The notes beneath the pieces are model-generated. The model was not told the DNA's origin. It saw only the letters and a list, made by a program, of their open reading frames with translations, and did not search any database. Both the position numbers and the translations under genes were made by a program. 64,000 nucleotides of DNA from Rhyzopertha dominica (lineage: Eukaryota; Arthropoda; Insecta; Coleoptera; Bostrichidae), in assembly GCA_025024175.1 (NCBI GenBank), contig QCXZ01000086.1, positions 17,760,245 through 17,824,244 on the forward strand. Reading direction: 5' to 3'. Below, in pieces: positions 33,673 through 45,313 of this stretch. Within the stretch, counting starts at the first letter, position 1, and the number at the start of each line of letters is the position of its first letter.

Positions 33673-36600
33673 CTAATTAAGACCAATAAGAGCTGACATA
33701 CAGATGAGACGAGACTTGGGTAACGGTTTAGTCATCAGATCTGCTGCCTGCACTTCAGTAGATACTTTCACAACTTTTAATTGACTTTCCAAAACCTTTT
33801 CTCTGATAAAAAAGTATCTCACTGAAATATGTTTTGTTCTACGATGGAATTCAGGGTTATTTGCCAGTCTGATTGCAGCGATATTATCAACAAAAATTAT
33901 TGGAACATCATTTAAGGTTGTTATTTCCTGAAACAAACGTTTCAACCAGATCGCCTCCTTTGCGCACTCACTACAGGCAATCAACTCAGCCTCTGTTGTA
34001 GACAAAGCAGTTACACTTTGTCTTTGACTAAACCAAGACATAGCACCTCCTGAATATATAAAGACGGCCCCACTAGTGGACCGACCAGTGTCATTACAAC
34101 CTGCATAATCTGAATCGCTATAACATGACAATATTCCTGGTTCACAATCAAACTTTTACAAAATACATTTGTTAATAGTTCCTGCAATATATCTAAGTGC
34201 TCTTTTAACCTTTAACCAATCTTCCCTATTTGGGTACTCTAAATGACGAGATAACACACTAACTGTGTAAGACGGTATTGAAGGTATATGAGGTACATCA
34301 AAGCTCTCACTGCCTCTCTATAAGGAAAAAGGCTTTCAACATTTGAAGTATCTTGCTCAACTATTTTATCTTTGGTAATAGGCGTACTAATGCTATTGCA
34401 GTTTTCCATTGAATCTTTTTAAAATTTTCTTTGCGTAGGCAGATTGACCAATTTTAATACTACCATCATCTAAATACCCAATCTCCAAACCTAAAAAATA
34501 TTCAGCAGGTTTTGTGGTTATTTTAAATTTTGACCTAAGTTCATTTAAAAAACTTATCAGATTCTGTCAAATCATTTGTTGCCACTAAACCATCATCTAC
34601 ATACAAACAAACAAGTTTCTTTTCTCCATTATGTCTTATAAAGAGACATGGATCAGCTGTGCTTATATCAAAACCAATTGAATGTAAATAATCTGCAAAT
34701 GTTTGATTCCAGCACCTTGAAGCTTGTTTTAACCCATATATACAGCGTTTCAATTTACAAACTTGACTTAAACCATTATGATAGCCCTCAGGTTGATTCA
34801 TATAAAAGCATTCTTGTACCTTACCATGTAAAAATGCAGAACATACATCAAACTGGATAAGTTTCAAACCTTCACAAGCTGCTACACTTAGAGAGACCTA
34901 ACACTCGCCAACCTTGTTACTGGGCTATAAATTTCATCATAGTCAATTCCAAAACGCTGTGTAAAACCACGCGCTACTAAGCGGGCCTTATATTTATCAA
35001 CTGAACTGTCTGGATTTGTTTTAATTTTATATACCCATTTACATGAAACTAATTTCTCACCCTTGGGTAATTCAGCTAATTCCCAAGTTTCATTTTGCCT
35101 TAACGAACTGATCTCCTGATTCATAGCTGATTTCCGCTGTTCACTATCTTTAGAATTAATAGCATCTAAATAACTTTTCGGTTCATCACTATCGGCAAGA
35201 AAAACCTCTGCTAAAGTTACATAATCTTCCAAATTTTTAGGTTTTGTCAAAATATTTCTGTCTCTCAAGACCCTAGGTTGAAAACTTGATATATCCTGAT
35301 CTTTACAATCAGAATTAATATCATCTGAAAATTTGTTACTACTGCATGATTCAACATCCGACTGCTTTCTCTCAATAGAAACTTGCTTTACTTGTTTTTC
35401 AGGAGAAACTTTCCCTTGATCTTTATTAGCTGAATCCACAGAGTCTGTTTGATTTTCTGTCTCAACATTATTTTCTGTACTAGAATCTTTAATGACAATT
35501 TTGACCCTATCTCTACAATCTATAATTCTCTCATCAAAAACAACATGACGGGCAGAAATTACATTGTTTGTTCCCTTTAGCCAAATCCGATATCTTTCAT
35601 CACCGTCATACCCTACCAAAACACCCTTAAGTGCTTTCTTATCCATTTTCTTTCTTAACTGTTTTGGAACTAATGAATAACAGGCAGACCCTATCGTTCT
35701 CATGTGACTTATTCGAGGTTTCTTACCCATCCACAACTCATAAGGACTAATGTTCGACAATGAAGACCTTCCCGATCTATTGAGAATGTACACAGATGCA
35801 TGAACCAATTCAGCCCACATTTGTTTTGGATACTGAAGGTCAGGATCTGAATGGTTTAAAGTTGTTGCCATTTCGACAACTGTTCTATTATCCCTCTCAC
35901 AACCCCCCATTTTGTTCAGGAGTGAAAGGTGCAGTGAACCTGTGCACAATCCCATTCTCTCTTAACAAGGACTTAAAATCTTCATTATCGAACTCTCTAC
36001 CATTATCACTTAACAGTTCCTTAATAGTGTGCCCCAAGTTTTTTGTATAGGCAAGAAAATGTTTTAATGCATCTACTGCATCTGATTTTTGCTTCAAGAA
36101 AAACACATAACGAAATTTAGTGTAATGATCCTTAACAAGAATGAAATATCTCATCTTTCTGAAAGACATCGGAAATGGTCCACATATGTCAGCGGATACT
36201 AGTTCTCCCGCAACAGTACATGGTTTTCTAAGTTTAAAACTTAATTTATGAAACTTTCCTAAAATGCATGGCTCGCAAACCCCATCTGAACCTTCAACTT
36301 TTAACTTCAACACATTTTCTAACAATGATTTTATGTGTCGCTTATCCTGATGGCCGAAACGTTGATGGTAAAGTTGCAAAGTAGGAATATAGGTATTATC
36401 AACAACATTAATCTCTGTTTTACCATCATTAGGAAAAACTCTGATTGCTGCTTTGAACAATCCCTGACCCTTACTCCTACTTCCATACAATACTGGCTCA
36501 TTATTAATTTTTAAGTAACATTCAGTGGATGTTGACTCAAAATGACTTTCAGGTAATCTATCTTGCGCAGCAAGAACTGAAAACAGATTTTTACTAATTT

Positions 36601-37705
36601 CAGGCACATACCACACGTCATGCAAAAATTTCACTTGGTCCTGATTATTAACTCTGGCTACTATTTTTAGAGTTCCTTGACCAACTGCAGAAAGAATTTT
36701 ACCATTACCTATGGTAACGCCATGTGGTGTATCAAATTCCTTGAAGTCCACGAAATGTTTACTGTCTCTTGTAATGTGTCTGGATGCCCCGTTATCTATA
36801 TACCAGTTACCTGAACCGTCACGAGCTAGAAGTGCCTCTTCATCAATGCACATCATGCCCAAAGACATTACTGCACAAGTAGCGTTGACCTTAGCGCCTC
36901 CTGCTGGTTTGCTTGCGTCACTTTTCGGTGGCTTTCGATCGGCGATCCATTTGGGAGATCGCTTGACCCAGTGGCCCTTTTGCCCAAAGTAGTTGCACTT
37001 TCCACCCTTCTTGTGACTTCCCTTGCTTTTCCCAGTCTTGACTACTAACGCTTCGTGTTCCTCGTCTTCTCGGGTCTGGTTCTTGATGAACTCCCTCTCC
37101 TGACTGCACAGCTGAGTGGTGAGGTCATCAACTGTTCTTTGGTCTTCTTTCAGTATAAGCCAGCTTGATTTAAATGCTCTGTATTCGCTTGGTAGAGTAT
37201 CTAAAATTTTGCAGGTTAAAAGCATTTCTGGTAGCTTACCCTTTTCAGCTTTCTCGAGGCTCCTATTTAACTTATTCCACAGATTCTTTAATTTCGAGAT
37301 GTGCAAATCCATGCCTTCATCTTGCCATTTAAATTGAAAGAATTGCAAACAGTCTTGGTAGAGATGATTCTCCGTTGATGCCTCGTAGAGCTTCTGTAAT
37401 TCTAACCAAACATTCCTAGCATTAGTAAAGCGCATTATTTTCTGAATGGCTTCATCCGTCATGCTGTTGGTCAACACCATCATTGCTGCACTGTTCCCTT
37501 TTTGAAACCTTTGAAGTGCTACGTCATAGGCTTTCTTTTCGTCATTTGTGGCTGCTGGGGTCAACTCAGGCGGCATAGTAAGTGTCCCATTAATGACTTC
37601 AACTGCACCAACATGTTGCTGGAGTACGAATTGGATTCTATACTTCCACAGAGTCCAGTCATTTGCTCCACTTAATGGCTTGATTTGAATTTTCGCAGTC
37701 TCCAT
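33673..37705 (-). pseudogene. copia gag-pol polyprotein with a few frameshifts
   Basis: One polyprotein in copia order. It starts METAKIQIKPLSGANDW (37705). Gag is followed by a zinc knuckle CNYFGQKGHWVKRSP in which the second and fourth expected cysteines are Phe and Ser. Protease has WYIDNGASRHIT, with Asn where Ser is usual after the catalytic Asp. Integrase has HQRFGHQ...CEPCILGKFH and ADICGPFP...LLSDNGREF. The frame breaks in a G-run near 35905. RT has WVYKIKTNPDSSVDKYKARL and LYVDDGLVA. RNase H (34131-33673) has SDSDYAGC, ALSTTEAEL and VDNIAA, ending at a stop at 33673. Further breaks lie near 34880 and 34500-34140. The breaks are few, so activity was lost recently or some are sequencing errors. 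Confidence 0.92.
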
Positions 37706-37795
37706 CTTGACGTCAAAAAAAACTTATGTTTTTCTATTCACACTCGACACCACGTTTTATCGGATCGCTGTTTGGCAGTTTCCTTAAGCGTCCCT

Positions 37796-37807
37796 GGTCC
37801 CATAACC
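37796..37807 (-). other. copia primer-binding site
   Basis: GGTTATGGGACC directly follows the 5' LTR on the minus strand, resembling copia primer sites that pair with a fragment of initiator Met tRNA. Confidence 0.75.
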
Positions 37808-38124
37808 TATTGAGGTTTTTCTTAGGTAGCAGAGCGTGGTTACGGTTCACGGATAAAAACGTCTATAACAGAACTGAACAACGTTTTATTTCCTCGTTAA
37901 TAAGGGATTGTACATTGACTGCAATGTTCGTTAACCGGCTTTTATTTTAACTGAACTAAAATTAGTACGCGCATACGATACAATCCGCGGTCATTTCGCA
38001 TCACCATGTCACTGTCACTTACACCGCTGTCAAAGTGCCGCACAGAGTACATAGAACAGTAAGAGGTTCAACTGTGTTCTCGCAGAAAGCACAACATTAA
38101 TCTATGGTATTAGAAACCTTAACA
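37808..38124 (-). repeat. copia 5' LTR
   Basis: Direct repeat of 33316-33625 with TG...TA ends on the minus strand. It is flanked on the right by the target duplication CTAAT. Confidence 0.95.
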
Positions 38125-38721
38125 CTAATGTTCCGTCAATTGCGAGCAAACCTGCCCACCACAACAAAACAATTGCAACCCTACATAGTTAATTATGCTA
38201 AATACAACCAATATTTAAAATTACGAAATACTTACAGTAAAATTTATTTTGACAAGAAACATAATACTCGAATTTTACCACCCTTAAAAATTAATAGTCG
38301 GGTATATGTAGAAATACAACCACATAAAAACCACTGGACAAGAGGTGTTATACTAGGCCAATTAAGATATCGTAAATACAGGATTAGACTGGAAACAGGC
38401 TCAATCTTAATCCGAAATAGAAAATTTATCAAAATAAACAACAGAAATCTTTCTGGACAGTCACGTAATCACAACAACTATACAAACAAAACAAATGATG
38501 ATAGATCAGATAATCATTTAAAACGTGTAACATTTGAACCAGTAACTTTTATGAAATCAAACATCAAATTCAATGCTCTTGAGAATTTATGTAATGCATC
38601 CCAAACATCAAGCAACATCCCAGCAACTGGTAACCAAAAAGATAAATTAACAAAGATTAAGGCAGAGGCTCTAAGAAAATCAAGTAGAACAGTTAAAACT
38701 CCGAATAGATTAGATTTGTAA
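38125..38721 (+). pseudogene. gypsy integrase, C-terminal part, and end of pol
   Basis: Continuation of the integrase interrupted at 33315. It reads NTYSKIYFDKKHNTRILPPL, VYVEIQPHKNHWTRGVI and a following YRKYRIRLETG, the C-terminal domain of insect gypsy integrases. It then runs through a basic tail to a TAA at 38719-38721. This part is open throughout. Confidence 0.88.
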
Positions 38722-38732
38722 GGCTTTTTCTA

Positions 38733-38855
38733 TAAGGAGGGTAGGAGATGTAAATAATAAGTGTAAAGAGAAAACGAAAATCAATACTTGTTTATATTGA
38801 AACGAAGTTACAAACCGGGCCTTAGCCAAGTTTCATTCCGCGGCCGTATGTGTGT
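38733..38855 (+). repeat. polypurine tract and start of the gypsy 3' LTR, truncated
   Basis: AAGGAGGGTAGGAGA is followed by TGTAAATAATAAG, the layout of a polypurine tract and LTR start just after pol. Within about 110 bases the sequence runs into an opposite-oriented gag, so the LTR is cut short. Confidence 0.6.
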
Positions 38856-39530
38856 CTAAGTCCGCCATTCTCGAAATTCAGACGAACAATACTTGCTAGC
38901 ACCACTAGTCAGCTCTCTTGTTCCTCTGGCTCCCGCCGATGTAAATAAGAGCCGTGGCCGATCGCTTCTCAGTACCAATTTGGATTCAGCTGTTGCCTCG
39001 TGTAAGTCTACATAACTACAAAGCAAATTTAATATATTCAAGCAGCGATCATAGAACTGTTGGGGCCTTTCTTGAGGAATTTGCCTCATCATAACTAAGT
39101 CTCGATTTAGATAAGTCTCATCACGTTGATCCGCAAAATTTCTTGTCAGTGTTGCTTTTAACTCGTTCCAGTTATTTACATTCTGAATATTTATTACTAG
39201 CCTTGCGTTGCCAGATAATTTAGATATTAAAGAGTTCAACAAATAAACATTGTGAAAGCTATTCGGATTATTTGCATCATAAAATGATAAAATTAAAGAT
39301 TCACATATCGAAAGGTATCGATTTAATTCATTTGGATTGCCGTCAAATTGGGGTACGCAATTTAAATATTCCGGTTTAAATTGTGCCTGCGCCATGTTAT
39401 TTACGTAATCTTCTAACGACTGATGAATTTCTGAATTAGACTGCTCAGAGTTTACTATCTCGGAGTCAGTGCAAGGGTTATTTATATTTAAATTTTCCAA
39501 TGAGTCTATTATTTCGTTAAGAGACATCAA
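38856..39530 (-). pseudogene. gypsy gag fragment, opposite orientation
   Basis: N-terminal and capsid-like part of a Ty3/gypsy Gag from a different element. It starts at 39530 with MMSLNEIIDSLENLN, then has VPQFDGNPNELNRYLSICE and RNFADQRDETYLNRDL, both typical of insect 17.6/297-type gags. The frame loses gag character near 38950 and is truncated at the junction with the gypsy 3' end at about 38.86 kb. It lies next to its own leader, primer site and LTR to the right. Confidence 0.85.
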
Positions 39531-39810
39531 ATTGTACTTACATTAGGTGAATGATTCTCTTCAGCATCGTATTTCTATAAGGGTGACCTCTGGTTGGAAT
39601 ATTCGCTTCCTCAGGGTGGTCGTCCTTGCGGAATTAGGCAATGGTGTCCCAATCCCCGGTGATGATAGCTCCTGGAAGTTCTGGCTGGGTCTTCGATAGA
39701 CAGAGGGTGCCGTCCGAGAACTTTCGCGAAAACCGATCACCAACGTTCGGAATATCCGGTCAATCGAAGATACGAAAATTACGCGTTCGATACGTCGTAA
39801 TCCCGGATAT

Positions 39811-39826
39811 CCTACTGACTGCGCCA
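39811..39826 (-). other. gypsy primer-binding site
   Basis: The minus strand reads TGGCGCAGTCAGTAGG directly after the LTR end, the form used by insect 17.6/297-like gypsy elements. It lies about 280 bases before the gag start. Confidence 0.85.
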
Positions 39827-40860
39827 ATTAACTGTTTACGACGCCGAAGTCTCTTTTTAAAAATTTATTTCTTACTTGAAATTACAACTAATGTTCTACT
39901 CCTACAACTTAACAGTACGAATGCTACAATCTAATTAACATTTTCTTGTTCTCCTGAACCCAAGTGAACTATCGCGGCGGCGGTGTCCTGTAGCTGCCGA
40001 CGCAGCATTTTCTCTTGGGAATCTCGGACGGTGCATGATGTAATTCAGGTGAGCAAGCTCTAGTACTAGCTAGTGGTAAGCTTCCGGTTCCCTGCACCAG
40101 ATCCACCGATCCTACCTTTCCCCGCTGCTATTGCGTAATCATCCGTCCGCCGTTTGGGTGTCTCGACGTATGGTAGTTCGTCCGTGCGTCTTGCATCCGA
40201 TAGGCGTTACAGAGGCTTCGTTCCTGTTTGTCTGTTGTATGGTAGCTCGTCCGTGCACCACACGAACAGTGAGCGGTCCTCTCTATCGCTGTTATTGCAT
40301 GACCCTCCGTCCGCAGGTTGGGTGTCTCAACGTATGGTAGTTCGTTCGTGCGTTTTGCACCCGATAGGCATTACAGAGGATTTGCTCTTGTGTGTCTGCT
40401 GTATGGTAGTTCGTCCGTGCATCACACACCCGGTGAGCAGTCCTCTTGGTTATTGCATAACACCGACCGTTCATTTTTACTGTTAGCCCGCTAAAGCGTA
40501 GTCACAGCCGCATCCATCCATTATTACACCACCGATCACCCTGTAATTTCCAGTCCGACCCTGAGTTATTACCACATCATCGACACGTCTCGTTGTACCG
40601 CTACGTGCATCACCTAGAGTCACCGTAGTTTAGATTTACCGTTCATTACATGCCTCACACCGCACCGTTTCATAATCGCAGACCGCTTGCCTAACCGCAC
40701 CGTAATATCACGTAACCATAGCTTGGCTGAAGCTTATATAAGAGGGGGGGTTCCGTTGTTATTGCATTGTAGTTACGTTGCTAATTTTTGTGGAAATAAT
40801 AAATTGTGTTTTTAGGCTATTGTTAGTTTTTCTGCTCAGCACCACCGCACCCCGTTAACA
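39827..40860 (-). repeat. gypsy 5' LTR, about 1.03 kb, with internal tandem repeat
   Basis: Bounded on the minus strand by TGTTAACGGGG at its start (40860) and AGTTAAT next to the primer site. TATATAAG lies at about 40740-40733 and AATAAA at about 39870. A 164-bp tandem repeat occupies 40143-40472. No second LTR of this element is in the window. Confidence 0.7.
40143..40472. repeat. 164-bp tandem repeat, two units
   Basis: Unit 1 starts CCGTCCGCCGTTTGGGTGTC at 40143 and unit 2 CCGTCCGCAGGTTGGGTGTC at 40307. Each unit holds two copies of a shorter block, TATGGTAGTTCGTCCGTGC or close to it, so the array is hierarchical. Confidence 0.85.
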
Positions 40861-41342
40861 CCTTTCTTTCAGCTTACGGCATTCACCCTCGAGGGTTGTT
40901 CCCTGGATTGCCGATCTCCACTGCAGCTGCCCTGGTCTGTACACCGAAGGGGGTTGGTGCGCAGAAATCTGAGGAGCATACCTCAGTATAATAAAAAACT
41001 GGCGCCCGAGAAACCGTTTTGACGCCTAGCTTAGTGCTTACGTCACTACCGTACCGCTCATTACGTAACCGTCCCACCGTCCGCCCTCCGATCCGAAGGC
41101 CATTTCCGCCGCTCAACGAAAAAGGCGTCACAATTATGTCTTAAGTACGAGGAAAGAGAAAATGTTTAATTACTATTAGTGTATTAATATTTCAGGTGCT
41201 AACTTCAACATGTTTCAGTTTTCACATAGATTGTGTTTTATATTTCAATAATGCATATTGTTTATTTATTCATTATTGCTTGTACAGTGTTTCTCCATTT
41301 GTATAATTAGATATAATTTTCTTTAAATCACTTTTGTATTTG
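40861..41342. other. unassigned stretch between LTR remnants
   Basis: 40861-41150 is GC-rich with no recognised gene; 41150-41342 is AT-rich. Probably untranslated retrotransposon remains. Confidence 0.35.
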
Positions 41343-41570
41343 TTTTGGAAAGGGAGATGTTAGGGTATCTAAGTAGACTTGGCAACAATGCCAACGTATA
41401 TAGTAGTCACCAGATGATGTACAATGACGGCGAATAAAAGACGTTACCAAGTACTCCGGTTCGAGTTTCATTAAAGTATAAAGTTAAACATAAACGGTCC
41501 AAGTGTGCAACAATAATAATTGCAGTAGTTAAGTATCGAATCATCTATGCAAGTACAACCATCATTAATA
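41343..41570 (+). repeat. polypurine tract plus partial LTR of an unassigned element
   Basis: TTTTGGAAAGGGAGA is directly followed by TGTTAGGGTATCTAAG. A GGCGAATAAAAG polyadenylation-like site lies about 80 bases downstream. No partner LTR was found. Confidence 0.4.
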
Positions 41571-41589
41571 GGAAGGATTCATCCCATGA

Positions 41590-42064
41590 TATTTTGAGCA
41601 TCCACAACTTTTGAACGATAATTTCAGCTAAGATGATGCACGGACTGAGTAATCCTAAGGGATCGAAGATTTCCGCAGTTTAGGATAATATTGTGCATTT
41701 TGTAACTTTATTCAACGCAAGCTCTGGTTTTATCGTGTACTTCAAAGCATCGTTCTTTCAGAGAGGGATCTCGCTGGAGCTTGCGCTTAAGATTATAAAA
41801 TCTGAGTTCGGTTTGCTCTTTTGAACGACCAAGAGCTTGATCAGGTGACATTTTGAATGGGATCAATACAGTCAAACACTCTTTATAATCACGATTAAAA
41901 ATGTTACGAAAGTGATGCTCACAAGCTTCTTTCTCAGGAAGAAGTTTCCTTGATGAGTCTATTTGCTCTAGTTCCCAAAATCGCTCGACTTTTTCGCTCA
42001 TTTGAGAATTCGTGACGAGATTTGAAGAGACCGTTTTAGGAAAGAACCACAAGGAACCTGCCAA
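41590..42064 (-). pseudogene. BEL/Pao pol fragment
   Basis: The frame 42064-41708 reads FWELEQIDSSRKLLPEKEAC, then a following CEHHF, LIPFKMSPDQALGRSKEQTE and RFYNLKRKLQRDPSL, the region just N-terminal to BEL/Pao RT. Further left, in another frame, comes IFDPLGLLSPCIILAEIIVQ with LWMLKISWDES, the motif after the RT. The sequence between, with the RT catalytic motif, is deleted. Confidence 0.85.
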
Positions 42065-42442
42065 TACATCAACCAGCCCAGATGAGTTTTTTGTAGCGAA
42101 GGTTTATTTCTTCCCCAAGCAGATGCGACCAAGCATTTATAGATCCCAGAATATATTAACTCCCAAAAGCATGTCAACTTGCTGGGGCTGATCGAAGCGT
42201 GGATCTACTAGTTGAATATTGGGTGGTATGTCTAATGATTGTCGGTTAAATGTGAAACAAGGAATGTTTTCTGTTATCTTAGGTAGAATCAAACAGGTAA
42301 TAGTTGCCTTGAAAGAGTTGTGCTTAAATTGAAACTTAACCTCGGCAGCGCTTGTAGACCGTGGTTAAGGACGTACCAATGCCGCAGATACTGAATTGAG
42401 CATCGCGACGTTTAAGCTGCAGCTTATTGCCTAATTGCCTCC

Positions 42443-44981
42443 CAGTGGCGTGCGGTCAGGGTGTGCAAGGAGTGCACTCCACACCTGCTCAAAATTTACC
42501 AAAACCTAAACTGAAATAAAATTATTCTTTTGCAATCGCACAATTTTTGATTTGTGGCTGCTATACGGTACGCTAATATGTATTATGGGTTGCCGGGCTC
42601 TCCATCCCGTAGATGCGAATCATCGCTCTCGATCGAGTTACGGGTTACGGGTGCAGACGAATACCTGCACTAGCGTGGATTAGAAAATTGAAGAGTGTCG
42701 CTCCCACCCTTTTACACTTTGTACAATCAGAACGCGCGATTTAGCAGGCTCGCGGTGCAGCAAAAATCCTGCACTTCAGTATTGGAATACGTTCGGATGG
42801 ATAACATTCGATGAGGTAATTTAATTTAAATTAACTGCATTGCATTCTTTTGATGTAAGACGCTAATCCTCTTATCTTATAGGTGCCTATATTGACGCAA
42901 TCATGGATTGTAAAATTAATAACCTATTAGAAAAACCATTTCATGCGCGCTCTTTTGAAGAAAAGGCGGAAATCAAAAACTGGACCCGACCAACTCCAAA
43001 GCTTGCAATACTACAGAAAATTAAAGTTAAAGGGCAAGAATGCACACGACATTTTCAAAATTCATTATACGAAAAATTTGAATGGTTTGCCGGTTGTGCG
43101 GAACGTGACAAACTGTATTGTTGGCCGTGCTTGCTCTTCGTCACGAAAGAAAAGGATAAAAGTGTTTGGGTTTTAGCGGGGTACGATGATTTGTCACACA
43201 CCCACATCGCTGCGACAAAACATGAAAAAACTCAAGCGCATATTAATTCTGTAATATCTTTAAAACCTTTTGGAAATGTGCGCATTGATTTTCAGCTTGA
43301 TGAGCATAAAAGGCAATCAGTTCTCAGACACAATGAAAATGTAACAAAATATAGAAATGTCTTAAAGAGACTCATCGATACAGTTGTTTTCTTAGCTAAA
43401 CAGGAACTTGCTTTTCGCGGCCACAATGAATCGGCAAGTTCTGCGAATTGTGGAAATTACGTAGAACTATTAAATTTCGTGGGTAAATATGACGATTTGC
43501 TCAAGTCGATCTTCAAAATGCGACCATATTTTCTGGACGAAGTAACAGAATTCAAAATGATATTATCGCCTCCATAAGCAATGTCTTAAAAAGGTTTATT
43601 CAGAAGGAATTGGACGATACCTTATTTGTTGCCATTATGTTGGACGAAACGTCCAACATATCACATAAATCTCAATTGTCAACAGTGTTGAGATATGTCA
43701 ATGAGAAGGGAGAAGCAACAGAACGATTATTATTACCTATGATCGCGCTGCAGTCATGGCCGGGCGAACTGAATGAGANTCAAAAAAAGTAAAAGATTTG
43801 NTTCCACAAGCAATTTGCATTCATTGTTGTGCACATGCTTGAATTTAGTTTTATCTCAATGTGTCTCATATCAAGCAATGCAAAATTTTTTTCTCAACTA
43901 TATCCGGGTTTGCTTTTTTGCTAACTGAACTAGTGAAGAAAAAGTTCCCTAAGGTGGCAGCTACAAGATGGAGCTACTCTTCAAGATTAGTAAATACCAT
44001 ATATGAAAACAGGCAGTCTCTACTCGACAAGAGATTTTGGAGAATCCAGAAAACTGGGATGCCGAGACGGTTAATTCAGCAAGTGGATTTCAGATTTTTT
44101 TTAAAGACTTCACAAACCAATTTTTGCTCACTGTATTCTCAAGGATTTTTTGCCATACTGATGTTTTGTTCGACATACTCCAAAAATCCAGCCTGGATGT
44201 AACATTTTCGACACAAAAAAATCAAGGAAACTGAGCAGACATCACAAACCCTAAGAAGTGAAGAAGTTTTCCAGGAAATACATAATCACACAACCGCTGT
44301 TTTTCGCTGCGAAGAATCGCTCCAGAAGCGTAGACGTTACAGCGATCAAGATTCCAAGATGATTTACTTTGAAATTTTGGACACAATTTTGAACCAAATG
44401 AACATAAGGTGTTACTTTTTTATATTTTTAGGTTTAAAAAACTGTCAGATCTTAAATTTTTTGAACTGCTTAATCACAGTTTATATGGGAAATTTAAGAA
44501 TGATTCTATGGATATATTGGAAATGGCCTATGGAAATAAATTATTTTGATTTTGTCAAGTTGTCTGACGATTTGAGAGTAATTTACGGTTCTAAACAGTT
44601 CGAAAATTTNAGTTTACAGCAGCTCATAGTTTACATAAATCAACATGAACTCACAGATGCATTAAAGCAAGTCCTTACATTGGCATACTTAATATGCACG
44701 ATTCCTGCTTCCCTAGAAAGAACATTTTCTGCGTTGAAAAGAATTAAAAACTATTCACGCAATACTATTGGGCAAGAACGTATCAGTAACCTTAGTTTGC
44801 TTAGCATAGAGAAGAAAGCTCTTATGTATTTGCAGTCAAAACCTGAATTTTATGACCATGTTATTGAAGATTTTGTAAAGTAAACCAGAAGAATTGATTT
44901 AGTTTATAAATAAAGCTGTTGCAAATCACTGGCGTAACATTTATACCTACTGCACATCCATCCTAAAACACCACGCCACTG
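42443..44981 (+). mobile_element. hAT transposon nested in the BEL protease
   Basis: The ends are CAGTGGCGTG (42443-42452) and its reverse complement CACGCCACTG (44972-44981). Flanks ATTGCCTCC (42434-42442) and ATTGCTCC (44982-44989) are an 8-bp target duplication with one extra C on the left. The interior encodes a broken hAT transposase on the plus strand. Confidence 0.9.
42903..44883 (+). pseudogene. hAT transposase, DUF4371/ZMYM1-like, broken
   Basis: The frame 42903-43577 has a TTF-type zinc-finger region (CAERDKLYCWPCLLF, HEKTQAHINSV) followed by the DUF4371 region (LAKQELAFRGHNESASSANC). Then 43610-43790 has IMLDETSNISHKSQLSTVLR with the first catalytic Asp, and 43800-43860 reads ICIHCCAHALNLVLSQCVS. 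The C-terminal dimerisation domain at 44640-44880 has LAYLICTIPASLERTFSALK. Stops, frameshifts and Ns (43779, 43801, 44610) interrupt it. It would bind the element ends and carry out cut-and-paste. Confidence 0.88.
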
Positions 44982-44989
44982 ATTGCTCC

Positions 44990-45065
44990 GTGATAAAGCT
45001 ACACTCGGAGCCAGAATCTAGAAGAGCTCTATAGTCATGTGGCTTGCCATCTTTGTCCAAAGCTT
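44990..45065 (-). pseudogene. BEL protease active-site segment
   Basis: The minus strand reads RALLDSGSECSFITE, the aspartic protease motif of BEL/Pao, directly against the hAT target duplication. The rest of the protease continues left of the hAT, with PPNIQLVDPRFDQPQQVDML and LLGVNIFW near 42150-42230. Confidence 0.8.
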
Positions 45066-45313
45066 GAATGACGCCTGTTGATAGTAAAGCATATGTATTT
45101 TGACCGATCGTTGCATGCGTAGATACAGTATGGTTGCTAGATACGGAAGATTGGTTGGAAGTTTATTCAATATCTTAATTGCCATCAGGAGGGATAGTTA
45201 AAATTTTGGTTTACACCTGAGTATTTTCAAAGTGGAGGAGACTGTGATGCCGACGATTGCAATTTCGACAAGAGCTAGATTTACAATCAATCACCAACCG
45301 CGTGCGATTTTCG

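Larger units (their letters stand above)
33316..38124 (-). mobile_element. Ty1/copia retrotransposon, nearly complete
   Basis: It has two LTRs (33316-33625 and 37808-38124) and a 5-bp target duplication CTAAT at 33311-33315 and 38125-38129. A primer-binding site GGTTATGGGACC lies directly inside the 5' LTR (37807-37796) and a polypurine tract directly inside the 3' LTR. The LTRs differ by about two substitutions and a few small indels, so the insertion is recent. It lies in a gypsy integrase frame. Confidence 0.96.
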
